A DNA stretch of 64,000 nucleotides, taken from Duganella guangzhouensis (GTDB lineage: Bacteria; Pseudomonadota; Gammaproteobacteria; Burkholderiales; Burkholderiaceae_D). Every line of letters starts with the position of its first letter. Position 1 is the first letter of the stretch. The notes beneath the pieces were generated by a model. The model was not told the origin of the DNA and made no database searches. It saw only the letters and a list, made by a program, of their open reading frames with translations. Of this stretch, positions 58,217 through 64,000 are shown piece by piece. The position numbers were made by a program, and so were the translations under genes. The stretch spans positions 1 to 64,000 of the forward strand of contig NZ_WKJK01000024.1 in the NCBI RefSeq assembly GCF_009674535.1. Direction: 5' to 3'.

Positions 58217-58230
58217 GTGCGCCAGCGTAC
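58217..58230. promoter_or_regulatory. Crp/Fnr-type operator of the Gcr-phospholipase-D operon
   Basis: GTGCGCCAGCGTAC fits all ten fixed positions. Its centre is 29.5 bp from TATACT at 58253-58258, so it is at about -41.5. Confidence 0.8.
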
Positions 58231-58252
58231 ATACCTGTTGCGGCTCGGCGGT

Positions 58253-58258
58253 TATACT
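58253..58258 (+). promoter_or_regulatory. -10 hexamer of the gene at 58289
   Basis: TATACT, with no usable -35 at the normal distance, as expected for a class II activator-dependent promoter. Confidence 0.7.
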
Positions 58259-58288
58259 GCGTTTTTTGTTCAAGACAGGGCTCTCTGC

Positions 58289-60310
58289 ATGCTAGAAATT
58301 TTAGAGCGCATCTCCGCAGACAGCAGCGACATCGGCCTGATGGTCGAGCTGTTCGACACCCTGCGTCCCGCGCGCGCCAGCGATGGCGCGCGTGCCACCG
58401 CCAACGTGCGCACCCTGTGCCAGCTGTTGAAGGGCAATCCGGCGCAAGCCGTGGCGCTACGCAACTACGGGCGCAACATCGTCGCCGCGCGCCGCCACTC
58501 CAGCCTGTACACCGAGATCGGCGTGCTGTCCAACGACGGCTTCTTCAGCGAACTGCGCACCCGCATCGCCTACCGCATCCTGCCGCCGGCGCTGGGCACC
58601 GACTATCTGAGCGAGGCGATCGACCAGATCGTCTACAAGCGCACCGATTACCTGTGGATGGCGGCGGTGCCGGTCGAGGACTGGCTGGCGCTGGCCGATG
58701 TGATCTGCCAGGCCGAACAGCGCGCCAGCGCGCCGCAAGTCGGCAACCTGATGTTGCCCGGGCTGCTGGAAGCGATCCGCACCCTGTCCTACCGCGTCTG
58801 CGCGATCGGGCTGGAACCGCGCCTGACCAACTTCCATACCGAGATGGAAACCTACGAATCGCCATTCATGGTGCAGAACTTCGAGGTCAACGCCTATCTC
58901 GATGCCTACCATCGCAAGCTGGCCGGCGAGGAAGTCGACCTCGAAGACGCGCGCCACCTGCTGGTGATGCTGGAGCAGTGCGACGCGGTGATCGGCAAGA
59001 TCCGCAAGAAAGCGCTGAGCCAGGGCACCAGCATCGCCCTCACCTATCTGCTGGTGTCGCTGACACAAAGCCTGGACCGCATGCGCAAGCTGCTGTTCCT
59101 GGTCGACGTGCACGAGGCCGGCGCCGAACAGGACAGCGCACGCCGCGCCGCCGCCGTGGCGCTGGCGCTGGAACTGATCGAAGCCCACAACAACAAATAC
59201 ATGGTGACCGACCTGCTGCGCGATAATATCGACCTGCTGGCGCGCAACGTCACCGAAAACGCCAGTCACACCGGCGAACACTACGTGGCCGACAGCCGGC
59301 GCGAACTGGGCGGCATGTTCGTCTCGGCCGCCGGCGCCGGGCTGGTGATCGGTTTCATGGCGCTGTTCAAGATTCTGATGTCCTACTTGCGCGCCGCGCC
59401 CTTGGTGGAAGCCTTCCTGTTCAGCATGAACTACTCGCTGGGCTTCATGTTCATCCACCTGCTGCACTTCACCGTGGCCACCAAGCAGCCGGCCATGACC
59501 GCCTCGCGCATCGCCGCCGGGCTACACAGCAAGGACGGCCGCAACATCGACCTCGACAGCATGGCTGAGCTGTGCAACAAAGTGCTGCGCACGCAGGTGA
59601 TGTCGGTGCTGGGCAATCTGGTGATCTGCATCCCCACCGCCTGGCTGATCGCTATGGCCTGGCCCCACATGACCGGCCACCATCTGGTGTCGCCCGACAA
59701 GGCCATGCACCTGCTGCAAGACATCGACCCGATCCACGCGCCGACGCTGATCTACGCCGCGATTGCCGGCGTCTGCCTGTTCGTTGCCGGCCTGATCTCC
59801 GGCTACTACGACAACAAGGCGCTGTACACGCGCTGGGCGCAGCGCATCGGCCAGCTGCGCGGGCTGGGCTGGCTGCTGGGCCAGGAACGGCTGAACCGTC
59901 TCGGCGTCTACCTGGAAAACAATCTGGGTGGCCTGATGGGGAATTTCTTCTTCGGCATCCTGCTCGGCGTGATGCCGTTGCTGGGCTTCCTGTTGGGGAT
60001 ACCGCTGGATATCCGCCACATCACCTTCTCGTCCGCCAACTTTGCGACAGCAATTGTTGGACTCGATCACAATGTCAGCTGGGAACTGGTTGTGACCTCG
60101 GTGGCAGGTTTTCTTTCCATAGGGATCGTCAATCTGCTGGTCAGTTTCGGTCTTGCCTTGTGGGTGGCGCTGCGTTCGCGCCAGGTCCGCTTCAAGCAAG
60201 GCTGGGCGCTGATCAAGGCGCTGGGGCGCCGGTTCCGCCAGGGACCGGTTGCTTTCCTGATCGGTTCCAAAGAGGATGACACCAACCTGACCGAAAAGGC
60301 TCACAGATGA
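58289..60310 (+). CDS. Gcr-type ('site-specific recombinase') membrane protein
   Basis: A 673-residue protein of the family named site-specific recombinase Gcr. The name is historical: there is no integrase or resolvase motif. The N-terminal half is soluble and helical, and the C-terminal half has about six to eight transmembrane segments (GGMFVSAAGAGLVIGFMALFKIL onward, FFFGILLGVMPLLGFLLGIPLDIRHITFSSANFA near the end). It is therefore an inner-membrane protein, not a mobile-element gene. The start at 58289 is preferred to the open frame upstream because the Crp/Fnr-type promoter lies in between. Its stop overlaps the next start in ATGA. Confidence 0.88.
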   Translation: MLEILERISADSSDIGLMVELFDTLRPARASDGARATANVRTLCQLLKGNPAQAVALRNYGRNIVAARRHSSLYTEIGVLSNDGFFSELRTRIAYRILPPALGTDYLSEAIDQIVYKRTDYLWMAAVPVEDWLALADVICQAEQRASAPQVGNLMLPGLLEAIRTLSYRVCAIGLEPRLTNFHTEMETYESPFMVQNFEVNAYLDAYHRKLAGEEVDLEDARHLLVMLEQCDAVIGKIRKKALSQGTSIALTYLLVSLTQSLDRMRKLLFLVDVHEAGAEQDSARRAAAVALALELIEAHNNKYMVTDLLRDNIDLLARNVTENASHTGEHYVADSRRELGGMFVSAAGAGLVIGFMALFKILMSYLRAAPLVEAFLFSMNYSLGFMFIHLLHFTVATKQPAMTASRIAAGLHSKDGRNIDLDSMAELCNKVLRTQVMSVLGNLVICIPTAWLIAMAWPHMTGHHLVSPDKAMHLLQDIDPIHAPTLIYAAIAGVCLFVAGLISGYYDNKALYTRWAQRIGQLRGLGWLLGQERLNRLGVYLENNLGGLMGNFFFGILLGVMPLLGFLLGIPLDIRHITFSSANFATAIVGLDHNVSWELVVTSVAGFLSIGIVNLLVSFGLALWVALRSRQVRFKQGWALIKALGRRFRQGPVAFLIGSKEDDTNLTEKAHR

Positions 60311-61698
60311 ACACTGCCCGCATGCGACTCTGGCTTCCCCTGATACTGATGTGCTGGGGCTTGCTGGGCGCATGCGCGTCGCTGCCGAATGTGACCGACC
60401 TGGGCGACAAGCTGGACCCGGCCGGCGCGCCCACGGTCAAAGGCAGCAAGGGTGAACTGTCGGATGCGCGCGCCAAGGCGCTGCTGCAGGCGCGCTGGAG
60501 CAAGGGCGGACTCGACTTGCCGCAGCAGGCCGCGCTGGAAGAAGCCGCCACCGGCGTGCCCCTGATCGCCGGCAACAAGACCACGCTGCTGTTCGACGGC
60601 CCGCAGACCATCGCCGAGATGCTGAAGGCGATCAATGGCGCGCGCAACAACATCAACTTCGAAACCTACATCTTCGACCAGGACGAGATGGGCAACAAGT
60701 TTGCCGACGCCCTGATTGAAAAGCAGCGGCAAGGGGTGACGGTCAATCTGATTTACGACAGCGTCGGCACCATCGGCGTGCCGGCAGAATTCTTCGCGCG
60801 CATGCGCAAGGCCGGCGTCCGGCTGGTGGAATTCAACCCGGTCAACCCGGCCAAAGTCAACGGCGACGGCTGGAAGGTCAACAACCGCGACCACCGCAAA
60901 GTGCTGATCGTCGACGGCAAGACCGCCTTCACTGGCGGCATCAACATCAGCGCCACCTATGCCAAGAGTTCGCTGTTCCGCTCCGCCTCCAGGCCGGCCA
61001 GCAAGGACGACGTCGGCTGGCGCGACACCCACATCAAAATCGAAGGGCCGGCGGTGCAAGCATTCCAGTGGCTATTCGTGCGCCAGTGGTCGCGCCAGGC
61101 CAAGGAAGAATTGCCGGACGCCGACTACTTCCCCAAGCCGGTGATCGCCGGCGACAAGGTGGTGCGGGTGCTGGGCAGCGATCCCGGCGGCCAGTTTGAA
61201 ATCTACAAAGCCTATGCGCTGGCGATGCAGGAAGCCAAGCAATCGATCCACCTGACTTCGGCCTACTTCGTGCCGGACCGTCAAACCGTGGACGCACTGG
61301 TCAGCGCCGCCAAGCGCGGCGTCGACGTCAAAATCGTGGTGCCGGGCGTATCGGACGTCGGGCTGGTGGTGTATGCCGGCCATGCCTATTACGACGAATT
61401 GTTGGAAGCCGGCGTCAAGCTCTACCAGTTGAAACTGGCGGTACTGCACGCCAAGACCGCCGTCATCGACGGCAAATGGTCGACCGTCGGCTCCAGCAAC
61501 ATCGACACCCGCAGCTTCCTGCACAACAGCGAAATCAACGTCATCGTCATGGGTGACGCGTTTGGCGCCGAGATGGAAAAAGCCTTCCAGGAAGACCTTC
61601 GCGACTCCACCCTGGTCACACTGGAAGCCTGGCGTCACCGGCCATGGCTCAACCGCATGAAAGAATGGACCGCCCGCGTGATGGGCTACTGGCTATGA
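60307..61698 (+). CDS. phospholipase-D / cardiolipin-synthase-like lipoprotein
   Basis: A 463-residue protein with two HKD motifs: HRKVLIVDGKTAFTGG (about 197-212) and HAKTAVIDGKWSTVGSSN (about 380-397). They form the paired active site of cardiolipin synthases and PLDs. A lipobox (LGAC, Cys about 23) suggests a periplasmic lipoprotein, as in ClsC-like enzymes. It is coupled to the Gcr gene by ATGA, so both belong to the same envelope-stress operon. The 3' end overlaps the convergent phosphoesterase by 6 bp. Confidence 0.92.
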   Translation: MNTARMRLWLPLILMCWGLLGACASLPNVTDLGDKLDPAGAPTVKGSKGELSDARAKALLQARWSKGGLDLPQQAALEEAATGVPLIAGNKTTLLFDGPQTIAEMLKAINGARNNINFETYIFDQDEMGNKFADALIEKQRQGVTVNLIYDSVGTIGVPAEFFARMRKAGVRLVEFNPVNPAKVNGDGWKVNNRDHRKVLIVDGKTAFTGGINISATYAKSSLFRSASRPASKDDVGWRDTHIKIEGPAVQAFQWLFVRQWSRQAKEELPDADYFPKPVIAGDKVVRVLGSDPGGQFEIYKAYALAMQEAKQSIHLTSAYFVPDRQTVDALVSAAKRGVDVKIVVPGVSDVGLVVYAGHAYYDELLEAGVKLYQLKLAVLHAKTAVIDGKWSTVGSSNIDTRSFLHNSEINVIVMGDAFGAEMEKAFQEDLRDSTLVTLEAWRHRPWLNRMKEWTARVMGYWL

Positions 61699-62511
61699 TT
61701 CGGCGGCGAGCGACCAGACGTCGCCGCTGCGGCGGAAGCATTCGGTGTGGACCGGCTCAAAGCTGGCGGTGCCTTCAATCCAGCTGTAGCGCTCGACCTG
61801 GACGTCGTCCGGGGCTATCTGCAATACGTTGAAGGAGTTGGCTTCGCCGCGCCCGCGGGTGGAGGTGGCGGTGCCGGCCTGCACCACCAGCGCGGCATAG
61901 CCTTCGATCTGGTAACGCCGCGCGCTGTTGCCGGCATGGCTGGTGTGGACGTGGCCGGCCAGCAGCAGGTCAACGCCGCATTCGGCAAATGCCCGCATCG
62001 CCATCGGCGCGCGGTCGACCAGTTCGTCTTGGTCGTAATGCTCGGGCAGGTCGAATGGATGGTGGGTGACGATGATGCGCGTATGGTGCAGCCCGGCCGC
62101 CTGCATGCGCAGCTTCATCTGCGCCAGCTGTTCTTTGTTGACGCGGCCATCCTTGAAGGTCAGCGAGCGCGCGGTGTTGATGCCGAGGACGGCGATTTCG
62201 TCGTCGACGTATTCCGGCGCCAGGTCCAGCGTGACGTAGCGGGTGTATTTGCGCAGCGGCGTCAGGAAGCGGCTGGCGACGTTGTACAGCGGGATGTCGT
62301 GATTGCCCGGCACCACGATCTGCGGCCCCGGCAAGGTGTCCAGCCAGGCCCGTGCGGCCTTGAATTCCTCGGTCTTGGCGCGCTGGGTCAGGTCGCCCGA
62401 CACCACCACCACGTCCGGTGCCAGCCGGGTCACCAGTTGCTGCAAGGGGTGCAGCAAATCGTGGTCGACACGGCCGAAGTGCAAGTCGGATAAATGGACG
62501 ATGGTGCGCAT
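61693..62511 (-). CDS. calcineurin-like metallophosphoesterase
   Basis: A 272-residue cytoplasmic phosphoesterase with the full metal set: DLHFGR (9-14), GDLTQRA (39-45), GNHDIP (69-74), THHPFD (149-154) and GHVHTS (186-191). It resembles CpdA-type 3',5'-cAMP phosphodiesterases and UDP-diacylglucosamine pyrophosphatases; the substrate is not decided by sequence. A GGAGG site sets the ATG. It follows the diacylglycerol kinase gene by 9 bp. Confidence 0.93.
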   Translation of the reverse strand: MRTIVHLSDLHFGRVDHDLLHPLQQLVTRLAPDVVVVSGDLTQRAKTEEFKAARAWLDTLPGPQIVVPGNHDIPLYNVASRFLTPLRKYTRYVTLDLAPEYVDDEIAVLGINTARSLTFKDGRVNKEQLAQMKLRMQAAGLHHTRIIVTHHPFDLPEHYDQDELVDRAPMAMRAFAECGVDLLLAGHVHTSHAGNSARRYQIEGYAALVVQAGTATSTRGRGEANSFNVLQIAPDDVQVERYSWIEGTASFEPVHTECFRRSGDVWSLAAES

Positions 62512-62520
62512 GCTGGCCTC

Positions 62521-63411
62521 CTATGCCGCCGGCACGATGACGTTCAGCGCCGATGCTCTGGAACGATAGCACAACGGCGGCTTCATCAGCGTGACTTCGC
62601 CGTCGGTGGCCACGCGCAGGTGGCGGCGCCGGGTCTCGATCACCAGCGATGGCGCCGACAGCACGTCGAAATCGCGCGCTTCGCGCAGGCGGTTGAACAG
62701 CGCGTGCGCGGCGTAGCGCAGCAGGCCGAGACGGGTCGGCTTTTGCGCCACGTACAGGCACAGCTTGCCGGTGTCGAGCCGCTCGCGCGCGCCCATGGTC
62801 AGTCCTTGCAGGTATTCGTTGTTGCCGATGAAGACGAAGGGCGTGCGCCGCAGATGCTCTTCGCCGTTGATTTTCAGCCGCACGCTGAGGAAGGGAAATC
62901 GCCGCAGCGCGGCAAACAGCGCGCGGCCGAAGGCTGGCCATTTGCTGCGTCCCAGGTGGCGCTGCTGCTGTTCGCGATCGCGCACGATGTCGGGGTAAAT
63001 GCCGAGGCTGGAGTTATTGAGGAAAATACGGCCGTTGACCTCGCCCACGTCGACCTTGCGGCTGATGCCGCTGACCACGTTGGCCACGGCCTCGTCCAGC
63101 TCCAGCGGAATCTTCAAGTCCTTGGCAAAATGGTTCAGCGTGCCCAACGGCAGCACGCCCAGCCTGGCTTCAGTGCCGGCCAACACCGAGGCCACCGCGT
63201 TGATGGTGCCGTCGCCGCCGCCCGCCACCACCACTGGTGCCCCCTCGGCCACCGCGCGCTCGGCGCGGGCGATCATCTCGTCGCCGCTCTGCGCCAGCGT
63301 GATGTCGGGCTCGGCGCCGTGGCTGCGGAATTTCTCCTGCAGCGCGGCGGCCCAGCCGCCGCAATAACCCAGCCCGGCGCTGGCGTTGACAATGACGACG
63401 ATTTTATCCAT
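62521..63411 (-). CDS. diacylglycerol kinase-family lipid kinase
   Basis: A 296-residue lipid kinase of the DAGK/YegS type. VVAGGGDGTINAVASVLAGT (about 61-80) is the ATP-binding GGDGT block, LGVLPLGTLNHFAKDL follows, and the C-terminal beta-domain has NNSSLGIYP. It phosphorylates diacylglycerol or a related lipid. The start at 63411 is where the fold begins. Five bases separate it from the PAP2 gene upstream, so kinase and phosphatase are made together. Confidence 0.93.
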   Translation of the reverse strand: MDKIVVIVNASAGLGYCGGWAAALQEKFRSHGAEPDITLAQSGDEMIARAERAVAEGAPVVVAGGGDGTINAVASVLAGTEARLGVLPLGTLNHFAKDLKIPLELDEAVANVVSGISRKVDVGEVNGRIFLNNSSLGIYPDIVRDREQQQRHLGRSKWPAFGRALFAALRRFPFLSVRLKINGEEHLRRTPFVFIGNNEYLQGLTMGARERLDTGKLCLYVAQKPTRLGLLRYAAHALFNRLREARDFDVLSAPSLVIETRRRHLRVATDGEVTLMKPPLCYRSRASALNVIVPAA

Positions 63412-63416
63412 ATCGT

Positions 63417-63989
63417 TTATACCGTTCTGGCTTCGCGCCGGCGGCGCAGGGTGGAAATCGCGGTGATGCAGACGGCCAGCCAGGCGATGCTTTCGGCCAT
63501 CGCCGCCAGCACGTCGCTGACGTAGTGCGCGCCCAGATAGACGCGGCTGAATGCCACCAACAATACCATCGCCAGACACAGGATCACCGTTCCCAAGCGC
63601 ACACTCCACGCCGGCCGCGCGATCACCAGATAGCTGGCCAGCAGACCGTAGAAACAGGTCGCCGCCATCGTGTGGCCACTGGGGAAGCTGTAGGTGGCCA
63701 GCGTGACCAGTGGCTCATCGAACACCGGCCGCGCGCGCTGGAACACGAATTTGAGCCCCACATTCAGCAGCATTCCGCCCGGCACGGTGAAGGCCAGCGC
63801 CAGCAGCCAATAGCGCGCCTTCACCCGCCACAGATACCAGGCCAGTCCGGCAAACAGCAACACCATGCCAGCCACCGAGTGCAGCGCCGAGACGGCCAGC
63901 ATCAGGCTGGTGAACGGTTCCGTGGCGTGGGCGTTGAACCAGTGCGCAACCTGCAGATCCAGCACGGTGATGGCCTGCTGCCCCATCAC
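63417..63989 (-). CDS. PAP2-family lipid phosphatase, possibly cut at the edge
   Basis: A membrane phosphatase of at least 190 residues with the three PAP2 motifs: KFVFQRARP, PSGH and SRVYLGAHYVSD. There are about six transmembrane segments. It dephosphorylates phosphatidic acid or undecaprenyl pyrophosphate. The start may be the GTG at 63989 or the ATG at 63986; the frame stays open to the window edge, so a few more residues upstream cannot be excluded. With the lipid kinase it forms an antagonistic pair. Confidence 0.9.
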   Translation of the reverse strand: MMGQQAITVLDLQVAHWFNAHATEPFTSLMLAVSALHSVAGMVLLFAGLAWYLWRVKARYWLLALAFTVPGGMLLNVGLKFVFQRARPVFDEPLVTLATYSFPSGHTMAATCFYGLLASYLVIARPAWSVRLGTVILCLAMVLLVAFSRVYLGAHYVSDVLAAMAESIAWLAVCITAISTLRRRREARTV

Positions 63990-64000
63990 CGCTTCCGCGA

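Noticed and set aside
58289..60310. A mobile element or integron because of the name site-specific recombinase
   Set aside because: No tyrosine or serine recombinase motif, no attachment sites and no gene-cassette structure; the protein is a polytopic membrane protein in an operon with a lipid enzyme.
1..64000. tRNA, rRNA, riboswitch or insertion-sequence genes
   Set aside because: No cloverleaf ending in CCA, no rRNA-like stretch, no transposase frame and no known riboswitch core could be recognised by eye.

Overview
The window is GC-rich (codon third positions strongly G/C), has no rRNA or tRNA gene that I can see, and reads as an ordinary chromosomal segment of a betaproteobacterium of the Oxalobacteraceae type (Duganella / Massilia / Janthinobacterium group). 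The grounds are the trmJ-suhB divergent pair, a PhaF/PhaI-like phasin, RhlE, Gram-negative porins, the GMC/TAT-subunit pair and a SusD-less TonB-dependent polysaccharide locus. The genus assignment is inference from gene content, not from a marker gene.

Region 1 (about 0.1-14.2 kb) is a polysaccharide utilisation locus. It holds a TonB-dependent receptor, an MFS sugar transporter, a LacI-family repressor, two family-8 polysaccharide lyases, a GH105-DUF4861 hydrolase and a cytoplasmic GH88 unsaturated glucuronyl hydrolase. The lyases and hydrolases keep their catalytic residues with the spacing of characterised members. Seven LacI-type operators (consensus close to TGATAACGTTATCA) sit at every promoter of the locus, mostly in pairs 83-100 bp apart. 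The likely substrate is an unsulfated uronic-acid polysaccharide (hyaluronan-, chondroitin- or xanthan-like); no sulfatase is present.

Region 2 (14.2-30 kb) is mixed housekeeping and signalling: LOG, a TPR protein, a TetR regulator, a phasin, an S9 peptidase, a seven-domain REC-REC-GAF-PAS-GGDEF-EAL-REC protein with a partner histidine kinase, a lipase, a GMC oxidoreductase with its TAT-exported small subunit, two orphan periplasmic binding proteins, a thioesterase and trmJ. Region 3 (30-36 kb) has suhB, rhlE, hyi, a small lipoprotein operon and a DksA-type protein. Region 4 (36.3-40.6 kb) is a tightly coupled four-gene signalling operon: degenerate EAL-REC-PAS, HDOD, PAS-histidine kinase and a single-domain response regulator.

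Region 5 (about 42-64 kb) is an envelope, stress and lipid region: OmpA proteins, YihY, AI-2E transporter, BON and glycine-zipper lipoproteins, YqjD/YqjE, bacterioferritin, AsmA, patatin, a porin, a Gcr-type membrane protein, a phospholipase-D protein, diacylglycerol kinase and PAP2 phosphatase. A Crp/Fnr-family regulator at 53854-54573 lies inside it. A palindrome GTRCG-N4-CGYAC occurs upstream of the stress genes, and in most cases its centre is exactly 29.5 bp from the first base of a -10 hexamer, i.e. at about -41.5, the class II activator position. I read this as a regulon of that Crp/Fnr protein.

Two copies of an unusual element, a perfect 43-bp stem with a 3-nt loop, lie at 43-131 and 32532-32620. 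The copies share their ends and centre but differ in the middle of the arm, and every difference is mirrored in the opposite arm.
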